The notes: generated by a model not told the origin, from the letters alone. Counted from the stretch's first letter, positions 36,131 to 44,472 are shown. The stretch is DNA of 64,000 nucleotides from Cognatilysobacter terrigena (GCF_004361065.1 NZ_SELT01000006.1:1-64000); one strand, 5' to 3'. Program-made: numbers and translations.

Positions 36131-36619
36131 ATGAAGATCCAAACTGCTGTTGTCGCTGCACTCCTGCTTGTTGGCTGTGCCAGGCGGGGCAGCAGCGCCG
36201 AGCCGTCCAGCGCCGGCGAGGGCACACGGAGCCGCGGAGCCGCCGCCAGCGCGGGCGCGATGCCCGCCGCCTCCGACGCGACCGATGCAGTTGACGTGCG
36301 CGCCGGGGAGCACAAGCCGACGGCCGCCGACACGATGGACATGCCCCCGGCCGAGCATGCGGCCATGCAGGCGGGCGACGACGCGGTCGCCGGTGGCACC
36401 GCGTCAGCAACGGGCGTGGTCAAGTCAATCGACCGCGACGGCGGGCGCATCACGATCGCGCACGGGGCAATCGCCTCGCTTAAGTGGCCGCCGATGACGA
36501 TGGCGTTCCACGCCACGGCGGACCAGCTGGGCACGGTGCAACAGGGGGAGCGGGTCGACTTCGAGTTCAAGCAGGCGGACGGCGCCAGTGTGTTGACCGC
36601 GATCCGCGCGGCCCGCTGA
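36131..36619 (+). CDS. cusF: CusF-type periplasmic Cu(I)/Ag(I) chaperone, lipoprotein form
   Basis: 162 residues: lipobox (LLLVGC), an acidic/Ala-rich linker with MDMPPAEHAAMQ, then a CusF domain (TGVVKSIDRDGGRITIAHG..LKWPPMTMAF..GERVDFEF). The His, Trp and two Met that bind Cu(I) in CusF are all present (AHG, W-P-P-M-T-M). It delivers periplasmic copper or silver to CusB. A gap of 112 bases separates it from cusA, so it may have its own promoter as well as read-through. Confidence 0.92.
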   Translation: MKIQTAVVAALLLVGCARRGSSAEPSSAGEGTRSRGAAASAGAMPAASDATDAVDVRAGEHKPTAADTMDMPPAEHAAMQAGDDAVAGGTASATGVVKSIDRDGGRITIAHGAIASLKWPPMTMAFHATADQLGTVQQGERVDFEFKQADGASVLTAIRAAR

Positions 36620-36628
36620 CGAAGCCCG

Positions 36629-37348
36629 TCAATCTGAATTACGGGTCGCCCGATCAGCTCGCACCGAGGAGCGCGCGGCCGTTTCGACAGCGGTGCCTGC
36701 GACCCGTGCATCGACTGATGCCGAGACCACCACTTGCCCGCCGGACTGATAGCGTAAACGCACATTCAGGGCGTCCACCAACTCGACGCCCCATGCGCCG
36801 AGCGACTTGATCGTGTCACTGCGTGCGAGACTGCCGAACGCAACGATCAGGGAGCCCGCGGCGGGGACCACAACCATCCAGGTCAGCATCGTCGACGGCG
36901 CCATCTTCGACGCGATCTGAAGCGCGACCGCGCCGAGCAGCGCCAGTACAAAATACCCGGCGAGGTAGCCCGCGATGGCCCACCGGCGATACCACGGTTC
37001 GCGAAGCCGGACATTGGCCAGCAGCACTCGTCCAGTCGCTGCTTCGTAGCGAAGGTGCGGCCAGATCAGAGAGAGGCGTTGCAACTGCTGGGTCGGAAAC
37101 GCCAGCGCCGTCGCGGCGCGGATGACCTCCGCAGGCAGGTAGTCGCCAAACAGATGCCGCGTAGCAACCTCAAGCGCGATGTCGTCGCTCTTGTCGAGCG
37201 TACGCCACAGGTCGAGAAAGTCCCGGCGGCTCTGCCGCGATCCGGTATGCAGATCGGTCACCAGTTTGGCGAACCACCCCAGAATCAGCGCCGCAAGCGC
37301 CGGGACGATGAAACCCGGGCCCAGCTGTTTGGCGATGGTCTCGAGCAC
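36629..37348 (-). CDS. Predicted membrane protein, last gene of the Ubl operon
   Basis: 239 residues from a GTG start. One membrane segment at the N-terminus (GPGFIVPALAALILGWF) is followed by a basic cytosolic helix region (SRQSRRDFLDLWRTLDKSDDIAL) and two more hydrophobic segments (about 128-148 and 153-175). No recognised family. It lies 53 bases downstream of the DUF6527 gene on the same strand, so it may be the membrane effector or target of the ubiquitin-like system; this is inferred only from linkage. Confidence 0.65.
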   Translation of the reverse strand: MLETIAKQLGPGFIVPALAALILGWFAKLVTDLHTGSRQSRRDFLDLWRTLDKSDDIALEVATRHLFGDYLPAEVIRAATALAFPTQQLQRLSLIWPHLRYEAATGRVLLANVRLREPWYRRWAIAGYLAGYFVLALLGAVALQIASKMAPSTMLTWMVVVPAAGSLIVAFGSLARSDTIKSLGAWGVELVDALNVRLRYQSGGQVVVSASVDARVAGTAVETAARSSVRADRATRNSD

Positions 37349-37401
37349 GCGGTGTTCCTCCAGATTTGCCCGTGGTCATTCAACGTCCGACGGATGTTGC
37401 C

Positions 37402-37743
37402 CTACACCCAGCGCACCCGTCCGTGCTCGATGAAGTAATGCGAGTTGCACCCACGTTGGCGCCAGACCGATGGGGACAGCGTGACACGCCCCGCCGTGTC
37501 GCGGTGTAGCTTCCAAGCCGGGCGAATTGTTCCGATTAGCGACAACTCGACGGAGTCACCGCATCCGCAAGGGCATCGGAACGCGGCTCGCCACGGGGGC
37601 CGTCCGAGCACGTAGACCGTGCGAAAGGCCAGCCGATCGGGGAGCTCCTCGTCAACCTGCTCGCTGACGCAGTAGGGCCACCACCGCGTGGTCCATGTTT
37701 GCCACTCACGACGCCAACGCTGAAAGCGGCTCACCGCTGCCAT
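37402..37743 (-). CDS. DUF6527 protein linked to ubiquitin-like conjugation
   Basis: 113 residues with the pattern of DUF6527: a Cys-rich strand FRCPCGCGDSVELSL, then RPAWKLHRDTAGRVTLSPSVWRQ and the closing GCNSHYFIEHGRVRW. Invariant-looking Cys and His residues could form a zinc site or a peptidase centre. Members of this family usually stand next to multiubiquitin/E1/E2 genes, as here. It overlaps the JAB-E1 gene by 13 bases, so the two are translationally coupled. Role in the pathway unknown from sequence. Confidence 0.8.
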   Translation of the reverse strand: MAAVSRFQRWRREWQTWTTRWWPYCVSEQVDEELPDRLAFRTVYVLGRPPWRAAFRCPCGCGDSVELSLIGTIRPAWKLHRDTAGRVTLSPSVWRQRGCNSHYFIEHGRVRWV

Positions 37744-39116
37744 GACGAGATACCCAAAGGTGGGGTGCAGTCACCGCGCCCAAGATGCGGACTCATCGTC
37801 GGACACGGGCTGCCCGCGGGCTCGAAGCGCGTGTACTCCTCCCGAAGGTGGACGCGGCGCGCCGCGAAAGCCGTGTCGCTATCGCCCCGGAATCCGTGCA
37901 CGCGCGCGAGCAACTCATTGACGGCCATGCTCGCGGCAAAGGTGTTGAGCGAGATCACGGCGGGGCGATCTTCTTCAACGTGCTCGATATACCCGACCCG
38001 CCGTTGTTCGGCGTAGCGCTCAGGGCTCTCGCGACGCAGGGCTTCGGCCTCTACGGTACTCATGCGATACCCCTTGCGCGCCAGCAGGCTATCGCCGCCG
38101 GGCTGCAGGTAATGCACCGCCGCGCCGACGTAGCGCACACCCCCGTGCCCGTCCGCGCTGATATCCACGCCGACATCGAAGTAAGGCAGGGTGTAGTGGT
38201 GGCAGAGCAGGTCGAGGTGCATGCGGGCCTCGGCGCTATCGGTACAGCCGAAGACGATGTCCGCAGTCGCAACTACCGGCCATGCGTCCTGCAGGGTGCC
38301 TGCGATGCACTGGAACCGGGGCGCGCAGTCGCCGAGATTGCGCGTCACGGCATCGGCCAGCGCACGAACCTTGCTGCGGCCGGCAGCGACGTCGGCGACA
38401 CTCGAATTGATGATTCGATTGAGGTTGCGCTCCTCGACGACCTGCGGGTCCACGAGGATGAGCTCCCCCACGCCCAGACGACTCAGCAGCTCGACGACGA
38501 CACTACCGGTGCCCGAACACCCGACGATGGCGATACGCAACGGCCGGAGCCGGTCACGCGTGCCATCCCCGAAGGCCTGCCGCTGGCTTGCGAGAAATGC
38601 CCGGTCCGTGACCGCGTCGTCGAACTCGCTGACGATGGTGATGCGTTCACCGACGACGCAGATGCGTTCGAGGGGCGTGGCTTGACCGTCCACGAAGCTG
38701 CGCCCGCGCATCCGCCCGTCCGGCAGCAGGATCAGGCTCGCCGTTGGCAGGCCGTCGTTGTAGACCTTCGCCAGGTCTTCGTGCAGGGCTGCATCGGCTT
38801 CGTCGTCCACTCGGGAGAAGCGCTCCGCGCCGGCGGGATGGCTGTGGACGTGCACGATCGCGGGGGTGTCGAGCTGCGCAGCGGCGGCGAACACCGGTGC
38901 CAGGCTGCTTGTGTGCCACGTCACGTGCGCGGCGCCGCGATCCGTCGCGGCATGATCGATCGGAAACACGTCGCGGACGCAAAGGACATGCCGATCGGCG
39001 CCGGCACGGCGCCCGCAGAGCAGCCACGCAGCGGCTTCCTGGCCGTCGCCCGGGTGCAAATGCTCGAGCAGACGAGCGTGCTGCCCATGCGTCATTCGCA
39101 GCCCGACGGCACTCAC
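37731..39116 (-). CDS. JAB deubiquitinase-like peptidase fused to ThiF/E1-like adenylyltransferase
   Basis: 461 residues from a GTG start overlapping the previous stop (39113-39116). The N-terminal part (about 1-155) is a JAB/JAMM metallopeptidase with H91-S-H93-P and S101-x-x-D104. The C-terminal part (about 190-430) is an E1/ThiF domain with the nucleotide loop G199-CSGTG-204, LILVDPQVVEERNLNR, a D-rich GCTDSAEARMHL segment and several Cys that could accept a thioester. E1 would activate the Ubl C-terminus, and JAB would process or remove it. Confidence 0.88.
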   Translation of the reverse strand: MSAVGLRMTHGQHARLLEHLHPGDGQEAAAWLLCGRRAGADRHVLCVRDVFPIDHAATDRGAAHVTWHTSSLAPVFAAAAQLDTPAIVHVHSHPAGAERFSRVDDEADAALHEDLAKVYNDGLPTASLILLPDGRMRGRSFVDGQATPLERICVVGERITIVSEFDDAVTDRAFLASQRQAFGDGTRDRLRPLRIAIVGCSGTGSVVVELLSRLGVGELILVDPQVVEERNLNRIINSSVADVAAGRSKVRALADAVTRNLGDCAPRFQCIAGTLQDAWPVVATADIVFGCTDSAEARMHLDLLCHHYTLPYFDVGVDISADGHGGVRYVGAAVHYLQPGGDSLLARKGYRMSTVEAEALRRESPERYAEQRRVGYIEHVEEDRPAVISLNTFAASMAVNELLARVHGFRGDSDTAFAARRVHLREEYTRFEPAGSPCPTMSPHLGRGDCTPPLGISSWQR

Positions 39117-39790
39117 GAGGCGCTCGCCGCCGCCGCCAGGAAGTGGGCCACGAACGCCAGGTGGCTATCCAGGCCGTCCACGCCCGGCCGCCAGCTGTTG
39201 GGAGTGCGATGGCGCGACCACTGCTGCCACGAGGCGTCGCCGACCGGCACCATGGCGAGGTTCGGAATCTCGCGCGGCTGGGCCGAATTCAGCGGTGGGT
39301 TGAAGTACGCCATATCGATTTCGGTCATCGGGTAGTTGGCGCTGAGCCGCAGCCCGAGGTCCGCCTGTGCCGGCAGCAATCCGGCCGGGACCGGGTAGCC
39401 GCGCAGGAACAGCCAGCGCTCTCCATTGAGGGTGCGCGCCTCCCACGCCAGACCCGTGGCCTCGAGTGCCGCCTCGTCGTCGGCCAGCAACTCGAAGTCC
39501 CGGCACCCGCCCTCCAGGCCATTGGTGTGCTCGTTCTTCATGGTGAAGAAGCGCTCGAGCCCGGGGTCGCCCAGATCGACCGTTTGGCCGGGCGCGATCT
39601 CGTCCCGTGCGCCGCCCTTCATCGCCCGCACCAGGATCAGCAGGGCCGGGTCCAGGCCGGCCGCCGCCAGGATCGCGGCACCGGTCAGGTGGCGCTCCTG
39701 GGTCTCGAACGCCTGCTTGTCGACGCGGAACCGGTAGACCGGCGCCGGGTGGGGCTTGCTCTTTTCCTGCTTCTCGTTGTGCTCGCTCAT
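39113..39790 (-). CDS. Ubiquitin-like (multiubiquitin) domain fused to E2-like domain
   Basis: 225 residues from ATG 39790 (a TTG at 39820 is less likely). Residues about 18-83 form a multiubiquitin-type beta-grasp (VYRFRVDKQAFETQERHLTGAAILAAAG...VDLGDPGLERFF). Residues about 98-220 match the prokaryotic E2 family E (WLFLRGYPVPAGLLP..LSANYPMTEIDMAYFNPPL..WRPGVDGLDSHLAFVAHFL). The only Cys is residue 96, outside the expected E2 active site, so transfer chemistry may differ from classical E2s. Ubl and E2 being one polypeptide is unusual. First gene of the four-gene operon. Confidence 0.85.
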   Translation of the reverse strand: MSEHNEKQEKSKPHPAPVYRFRVDKQAFETQERHLTGAAILAAAGLDPALLILVRAMKGGARDEIAPGQTVDLGDPGLERFFTMKNEHTNGLEGGCRDFELLADDEAALEATGLAWEARTLNGERWLFLRGYPVPAGLLPAQADLGLRLSANYPMTEIDMAYFNPPLNSAQPREIPNLAMVPVGDASWQQWSRHRTPNSWRPGVDGLDSHLAFVAHFLAAAASAS

Positions 39791-39859
39791 CGCCGGCGCC
39801 CTCTGGTAGGATCGGTTCAAGCCGGATGGGAAGTCAGGCTTTAGCGAACCCTAGCAGGC

Positions 39860-39873
39860 CTATACGGCTATAG
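39860..39873. promoter_or_regulatory. Small palindrome in Ubl/XRE divergent promoter
   Basis: CTATA (39860-39864) and TATAG (39869-39873) flank CGGC. It lies in the 101-base gap between the divergent Ubl-E2 and XRE genes, inside the only AT-rich stretch there, and would suit an XRE-type dimer binding site overlapping a promoter. Confidence 0.45.
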
Positions 39874-39891
39874 CAATACTTGGAGTGCGGT

Positions 39892-40209
39892 TTGAGCGAA
39901 CCTTCGACTTTTGGGAGCCGCCTGAAGGCGGCCCGCCTCGAGGCCGGGTTGAGTCAAGACGAACTGGCGCGGCGCGCCGGTTCGTCGAAGGGCTACATCT
40001 CCGAACTCGAAACCACCCAGACCGGGCGCCCCTCCGCCGATCTGGCCCTGAAGCTTGCGGAGGCGGTTGGCGTCACCGTGGAGCACCTGGTGCGGGGCGA
40101 TGCCAAACAGCAGGACATGGCGTTCTTTCGCTCGTACCAGGCGTTGGACGAGCCCACCAAGAGCAAGCTCAACGGCATCATGAAGGTGCTTAAGGGCGGA
40201 GCCGATTGA
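39892..40209 (+). CDS. XRE-family helix-turn-helix regulator
   Basis: 105 residues from a TTG start (39892) behind GGAG; an upstream TTG at 39880 is possible. The helix-turn-helix FGSRLKAARLEAGLSQDELARRAGSSKGYISELET is clear, with a tail DMAFFRSYQALDEPTKSKLNGIMKVL. Its stop overlaps the start of an ImmA/IrrE-type peptidase gene, the classical repressor-antirepressor pair. It is divergent from the Ubl operon and is its best candidate regulator. Confidence 0.88.
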   Translation: MSEPSTFGSRLKAARLEAGLSQDELARRAGSSKGYISELETTQTGRPSADLALKLAEAVGVTVEHLVRGDAKQQDMAFFRSYQALDEPTKSKLNGIMKVLKGGAD

Positions 40210-41000
40210 GACCCCGGGCCGCCGCGAACCAGCTCACCAAGGTGCTGCGGCTCGCGTTGCCGCCCGAGCAGTGGTTTCCGGTGCGTCCATTGGTGATCGC
40301 CCGCGAGTTCGGTGTCCTCGTTGAGGAAGACGACCTCGGGCCGACCTTCGAAGGCGCGCTCCTGCAGGCGAACGGCAGGTGCGCGATCGTCATCAACTCG
40401 CGCATTCGCGAGGACGGTCGCCGGAGCTTTACTGCCGGGCACGAGCTCGGGCACTACAGCCTGCACCGGGATCGGCCGGAGCTTCGATGTTCGCTCGACG
40501 ATCTGCTTGATGTCGCCCCGCACCCGGTCAACATCGAACAGGAAGCCAATGAGTTCGCGATGACGCTGCTCATGCCGGCCGACGATGTACGCGCGCAGAT
40601 CGCCGCCAGGCCGCCATCGATCGCGTTGGTGCGCGAGCTCAGCGAACGGTACGGAACATCGCTGGTGTCCACGGCGCTTCGCGTGCGCGAGCTGTCGGCC
40701 GGTGCCTTGTGCCTCGTCTATGTCGCTTCGGGTCGCGTGAAGTGGTGCTGGCCAACGTCCCGGTTCCAGTGGCGCGCCGCACGCGGCGCGCCGTGGCCGC
40801 TCCAACAACTTTCGTCCCTGGAGGGCGAACCGTTTCCAACGCTGACCGCGTTCGGTCCGGAGGCCCATGCGCGCGTCGGCGCGCAGCTCATCGTCTCGGC
40901 CGCCGACATGCCCCATTACGACGCGAATCTGTGGATGCTGGTCACTCGCGATCCCCGGCGGCCCTGGGAGTGGGGAGAGGTGGACGCCGAGCTGGGATGA
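40206..41000 (+). CDS. ImmA/IrrE-type zinc metallopeptidase
   Basis: 264 residues from a TTG start overlapping the XRE stop (40206-40209). The zinc motif SFTAGHELGHYSLH and the downstream glutamate helix EQEANEFAMTLLMP are intact. Family members cleave a cognate XRE repressor in response to a signal (ImmA cleaves ImmR in ICEBs1; IrrE cleaves DdrO). A C-terminal region of about 110 residues after the peptidase core may be the sensor. It probably releases repression of the divergent Ubl operon. Confidence 0.87.
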   Translation: MRPRAAANQLTKVLRLALPPEQWFPVRPLVIAREFGVLVEEDDLGPTFEGALLQANGRCAIVINSRIREDGRRSFTAGHELGHYSLHRDRPELRCSLDDLLDVAPHPVNIEQEANEFAMTLLMPADDVRAQIAARPPSIALVRELSERYGTSLVSTALRVRELSAGALCLVYVASGRVKWCWPTSRFQWRAARGAPWPLQQLSSLEGEPFPTLTAFGPEAHARVGAQLIVSAADMPHYDANLWMLVTRDPRRPWEWGEVDAELG

Positions 41001-41027
41001 GCGCGCGTACGCGCTAACCGCTCGCCG

Positions 41028-41807
41028 TCACAACCGTGCGCATGCACGTTCCGGTGCGGGGGTGAGAAGCGCGAGCTCGCTGGGCACGAGCGGCCAGAAC
41101 GCATCGCGAAGGTTCGTGAGCTCGTACGCGAAAAGTTGCGACAACGCGCTTTCCGGTCGCGTGACGTGCGGGACGAACGAAGCGTTCGGCCATTGTCCCG
41201 ACGCCACGGACCCAACGCGGCGCGTCAGGTCCGCATAGATGGCTTGGCGAACCGTTTCGGGCTCCGGGCGCCGCAACTGCAGCGCCACGGACGCGCCTTG
41301 TCGCGTGGCGACCCACGCGCAGTACCGCCACTGCGCCGCCGATAGATCGGCACGCGTTTCCCGCTGAACGAAGATCAGGTCCTGTGCCCATGCGGGGTCG
41401 AACTGGTGCTTTGCGAGCTGTTGTTCGAAGAAGCGTTCGCCCTCGGCCAAGACCAGATCACGCCAGACGCGCAGCCGCAGGGCGATCCCGTACTCGTCAC
41501 GCTCCACCGACCGCAGGTAATCGGCGACAGCCTCCGGGAGCCTCTCGACCGGATACGCCTTCCACGCCAGGCGCCATTGCAGACCCTCGATCGGGGTCTC
41601 CTTGGACTCGGGCGCAATTTCCCAACGCGGCTCGGGCCACGGCACGTCAATCAGCTGCGCTTCCCTGAGGCGCTCCATCAGGGCGAGCGTCATGCGACGC
41701 GTCGGTGCCACGCGCAGGCGCCCGGATTGCGCCAAGGCCAGGGCGCCAACGTCCAGCGCACCCGAGAGGCCCAAATCCTCGACGGTATCCGGCAGACCCG
41801 AGGCCAT
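41028..41807 (-). CDS. Unrecognised 259-residue soluble protein
   Basis: Starts at ATG 41807 behind a GGGAGG site. No signal peptide or membrane segment. The sequence is rich in Trp/Arg/Glu (WRLAWKAYPVERLPEAVADYLRSVERDEYG; FDPAWAQDLIFVQRETRADLSAAQWRYCAWVATRQ) and looks like a real folded protein of accessory elements, but I recognise no family. Its promoter region carries an 18-bp element shared with the gene at 45527, suggesting coordinated expression within the mobile element. Divergent from an XRE gene at 41911. Confidence 0.65.
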   Translation of the reverse strand: MASGLPDTVEDLGLSGALDVGALALAQSGRLRVAPTRRMTLALMERLREAQLIDVPWPEPRWEIAPESKETPIEGLQWRLAWKAYPVERLPEAVADYLRSVERDEYGIALRLRVWRDLVLAEGERFFEQQLAKHQFDPAWAQDLIFVQRETRADLSAAQWRYCAWVATRQGASVALQLRRPEPETVRQAIYADLTRRVGSVASGQWPNASFVPHVTRPESALSQLFAYELTNLRDAFWPLVPSELALLTPAPERACARL

Positions 41808-41832
41808 CGGCGCCCCTCCCGGCTGCTGGCAG

Positions 41833-41850
41833 GTGATCAGAATAACTTAG
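41833..41850 (-). promoter_or_regulatory. Shared 18-bp promoter element, copy 1
   Basis: Read on the minus strand this is CTAAGTTATTCTGATCAC, matching 16 of 18 bases of the copy at 45508-45525. It ends 25 bases before the ATG of the 41807 gene and includes an AT-rich core that can serve as a -10 region. Confidence 0.5.
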
Positions 41851-41910
41851 AATAGGCAGGAGGCCCCGAGTTGACGACCCTATGGCGCATCGCCCTACGG
41901 AAATCGCCGC

Positions 41911-42240
41911 GTGTCGGTCGAGGTTCGAGACCTACCGGTGTTCGCCCGCCGCCTGCGCTTCGCGCGGGAGCGGGCAGGGTTGTCCCAACGGGAGCTGGGT
42001 CGGCGGATCGGCATGAAGGACGATGCAGCCAGCCCGCGCATCAACCAGTACGAGACCGGGACCCATGTGCCGCGGTCGGACACGATCGAGGCCATCGCCC
42101 GTGAGCTGAAGATCCCCGTCGCCTATTTGTTTGCCGACGGCGAGCGCCTGGCGCGCATGATCCTGGCGTTCTCGCAGCTGAGCGTGGCCGAGCAGGAGCG
42201 CCTGATGCGCGAGGCCGAGAGCCGGGGGCGACACCGCTAG
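41911..42240 (+). CDS. XRE-family helix-turn-helix regulator
   Basis: 109 residues from a GTG start. Standard phage-type helix-turn-helix (FARRLRFARERAGLSQRELGRRIGMKDDAASPRINQYETG) with a tail TIEAIARELKIPVAYLFADGERLARMIL. Divergent from the 41807 gene with the shared element between them, so local autoregulation is likely. No peptidase partner follows. Confidence 0.85.
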   Translation: MSVEVRDLPVFARRLRFARERAGLSQRELGRRIGMKDDAASPRINQYETGTHVPRSDTIEAIARELKIPVAYLFADGERLARMILAFSQLSVAEQERLMREAESRGRHR

Positions 42241-42505
42241 ACACGCCCGCGTGGGCGGGGGAGTAGGGCGGGTGGGGTAGCGCGATCGGGCGCGCGGCTG
42301 CGACCGGGTGTTCGACCTTGGGACGTCGTGATGCGATCGCGCCACGTGGTGACTCCACCGACGCCCAAGCGCGGTCAAGCCGCCTTGGTGCGGCGAGATG
42401 CAAGCCTTGCGACGCGGCGCCAAGTGCACCGTCGTGTATCGCCATAGCCATCGCGGCAAGGAAAACGGCGTGGTAGCACCATGCCTCGTCGCTTGATGAG
42501 GGCAA
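42241..42505. other. Non-coding gap
   Basis: About 265 bases, G/C-rich, with no supported gene on either strand and no clear terminator or promoter motif seen. Confidence 0.4.
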
Positions 42506-42997
42506 TCAGCGGCCGAGCGGGTAGTACAGGGTCAGCGCGCTATCGCTGGTCGGGCGAAAGCCGTAGGCCCTATAGAACGCCGCAGCGCGATCGTGGAGGG
42601 CGTCGACGAGAACAACGCAGACGCCCACCTCCGATTGGCGCAATGACAGCGCGCGATCGATGATGTAGCCCAGCAGGGTTTCGCCGTGGCCTTGGCGCTG
42701 GTCGGCCGTTGCAACGGCCAGGCGTCCTACACGAAGCGCAGGCAACGGATACCGCGGTAGGCGACGCCGATCTTCCGGTTGAAGCGCTTCGAGGTCCAAC
42801 TGCGCCATCGCCACGCTCGCGTATCCGATGATGCGGGCAGGCGCCTCGTCATCGACGAGGACGTGCGTGGTCGCCAGGCCGAGTCGGTGGTTCTGACTGG
42901 CATAGCGCGCAATGAACTCGTCAAGCGTCGCCTCGCCGCAGCGGAAGCCGGCACGATCGTGGACGGCAGGCTCCAGCAGGGTGAAGCGCAGCGTCAC
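42506..42997 (-). CDS. GNAT-family toxin of a type II toxin-antitoxin system (TacT/AtaT-like)
   Basis: 163 residues with the GNAT fold: R/Q-x-x-G-x-G/A acetyl-CoA loop seen as ATADQRQGHGETLLGYII and a final AFYRAYGFRPT motif. Toxins of this class acetylate aminoacyl-tRNA and stop translation. The opening FTLLEPAVHDRAGFRCGEATLDEFI is typical of TacT-like toxins. It is the second gene of a two-gene operon; the start overlaps the antitoxin stop (42994-42997). Confidence 0.87.
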   Translation of the reverse strand: MTLRFTLLEPAVHDRAGFRCGEATLDEFIARYASQNHRLGLATTHVLVDDEAPARIIGYASVAMAQLDLEALQPEDRRRLPRYPLPALRVGRLAVATADQRQGHGETLLGYIIDRALSLRQSEVGVCVVLVDALHDRAAAFYRAYGFRPTSDSALTLYYPLGR

Positions 42998-43263
42998 CGG
43001 GCAACGCGGCGCGAACGCTCCAGCGCACGCTGCAGTTTCGGGTTCGGCGCAAAGGGCGCGTCGAACACATCGAGGAAATGTTCGCTTTCCTCGGCCGACA
43101 GGGTGACGCGCGTGCTCTGGGCGATGACCTGTCGCGCCCGCTCACGGGCCGCTTCGCGCACGAACGCCGAGACCGGCGTCGACATCAGCGAGGCGGCAAG
43201 GGCCAGCTCCTGCTTGTCGGAGGCATCCAGACGCAGGTCGAGGCGGTCGGAGTGGGTGGCCAT
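42994..43263 (-). CDS. DUF1778 ribbon-helix-helix antitoxin
   Basis: 89 residues. The N-terminal ribbon-helix-helix (DRLDLRLDASDKQELALAASLMSTPVSAFVREAARERA) binds the operator; the C-terminal tail (SAEESEHFLDVFDAPFAPNPKLQRAL) wraps the GNAT toxin. ATG 43263 lies downstream of a palindromic GTACGGTAC-rich promoter. Order antitoxin-toxin with a 4-base overlap is standard for this family. Confidence 0.9.
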   Translation of the reverse strand: MATHSDRLDLRLDASDKQELALAASLMSTPVSAFVREAARERARQVIAQSTRVTLSAEESEHFLDVFDAPFAPNPKLQRALERSRRVAR

Positions 43264-43275
43264 GGCGGAACTCCT

Positions 43276-43317
43276 GTACGGTACAGAGCTGTACCGATGT
43301 ACGGGATCATACCGTAC
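43276..43317. promoter_or_regulatory. Palindromic operator of the GNAT-RHH toxin-antitoxin operon
   Basis: A nested set: GGTACAG-AG-CTGTACC at 43280-43295, inside a wider GTACGGT (43276-43282) and ACCGTAC (43311-43317) pair. It lies directly upstream of the antitoxin start, where RHH antitoxins autorepress. Confidence 0.7.
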
Positions 43318-43354
43318 ACCGTTCGGCAGTGGGATCCGTGCCGTGGATCAAGGT

Positions 43355-44458
43355 TCAGTCAGCCGGCGTCTTCGGACCCTCGTCATCCAGCAGCCGTGCT
43401 GCCGGATTGTCCTGTACACCACCGGCCTGGAAGTAGCCGATGACGCTCGCCACCGAGCGGTGTTCGGTCATGGCCATGATGGCGGGCAGGGCGACGCCCT
43501 GTCGGCCGCCCTCGGTGATGAAACCCGAGCGCAGGCTGTGGCCAGCAAAGTCGCCTTCCAGCCCCGCCCGCACGGCGCGCCGCTGGACGATGTCGGCGAT
43601 CGCCGCCGGCGACAGGGCGGGACCGACGCCTGTGCCGTTCCAGATGCGGCGAAAGATTGGTCCCTCCGTCAGGCCGCTCGCTGCGATCCACGCCTCAAGG
43701 GCGTCGGCGGCAACGCCGAGGATCGGCTTGTCGGGCGTCGAGTTCGCCTTAGGCCCGGCCTGCTGCGTCTTGCTGTACTCGAGCCTGTAGACGTACTGGC
43801 GCTCGCCGACCTTGCGCAGCGCACTGAACTCGGCAGCCGCGACCTCGCTGCGGCGCCGGCCGCCGCTCGCGAACGCGAAGTAGAGCAGGGCGCGGTCCCG
43901 AAGGCCTTCCAGGCTCCCATCGCATGTCGCAATGAGGGCGTCGAGCTCGCGCTTGGTGATGGCCGTCTTCTTGGTCGGTCGTTCCCCGCGCTTATTGGCG
44001 GCGCGCCGCGCGCGCGCGAGCAGATGCCGTACGGCCGGCTGCTCGCACGGGTTGTCGGCCTTGCGCAGCTGGTGGGCCTTGGACAGCACCGCGATCCGAT
44101 GCACCACGGTCGAAAGCTTCAAGGCGCCGGGTTTTTGCTTGAAGCGCGCGGCGACGAGCTGGCGATCGAGCTCGGGCGGCAACTCGAACTTCATTCCCGA
44201 GGCTGAGCGGCGCGCGACGTGGTCGACGATGAATTGAACAGCCGCGACCTCGGGAACCGGCAGCTCGATCGGGCGGCCGTAGCGACCCTGGAACCAGGCG
44301 GCCCAGTACCGCAGCGCGCTCGCGTAGCTGCGCGTCGTGTTGGCCGACGCGGCTTCCTCGAGGATCTCGCGCACCGCGTCTTGCGCCGACGCGGCCAACT
44401 GGTCGGGCAGCAGATCGGGGATGCTGGACAGCGGCATGAGATTAGCGTTTGAATGCAT
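43355..44458 (-). CDS. Tyrosine recombinase, TnpS-like (cointegrate resolution)
   Basis: 367 residues from ATG 44458 (ATG 44437 is an alternative). N-terminal SAM-like core-binding domain (NTTRSYASALRYWAAWFQGRYGR..). Catalytic set: Arg in FASGGRRRSEV, HSLRSG, the second His in MTEHRSV and the Tyr in VIGYFQAG. The Cre-like relation, the divergent KfrA/TnpT-like gene and the long inverted repeat between them fit TnpS of Tn4651-type Tn3-family transposons, which resolves cointegrates at rst. It could also act as an element integrase. The open frame extending to 44971 overlaps the neighbour and is not used. Confidence 0.85.
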   Translation of the reverse strand: MHSNANLMPLSSIPDLLPDQLAASAQDAVREILEEAASANTTRSYASALRYWAAWFQGRYGRPIELPVPEVAAVQFIVDHVARRSASGMKFELPPELDRQLVAARFKQKPGALKLSTVVHRIAVLSKAHQLRKADNPCEQPAVRHLLARARRAANKRGERPTKKTAITKRELDALIATCDGSLEGLRDRALLYFAFASGGRRRSEVAAAEFSALRKVGERQYVYRLEYSKTQQAGPKANSTPDKPILGVAADALEAWIAASGLTEGPIFRRIWNGTGVGPALSPAAIADIVQRRAVRAGLEGDFAGHSLRSGFITEGGRQGVALPAIMAMTEHRSVASVIGYFQAGGVQDNPAARLLDDEGPKTPAD

Positions 44459-44472
44459 ATGTACTATGTATT

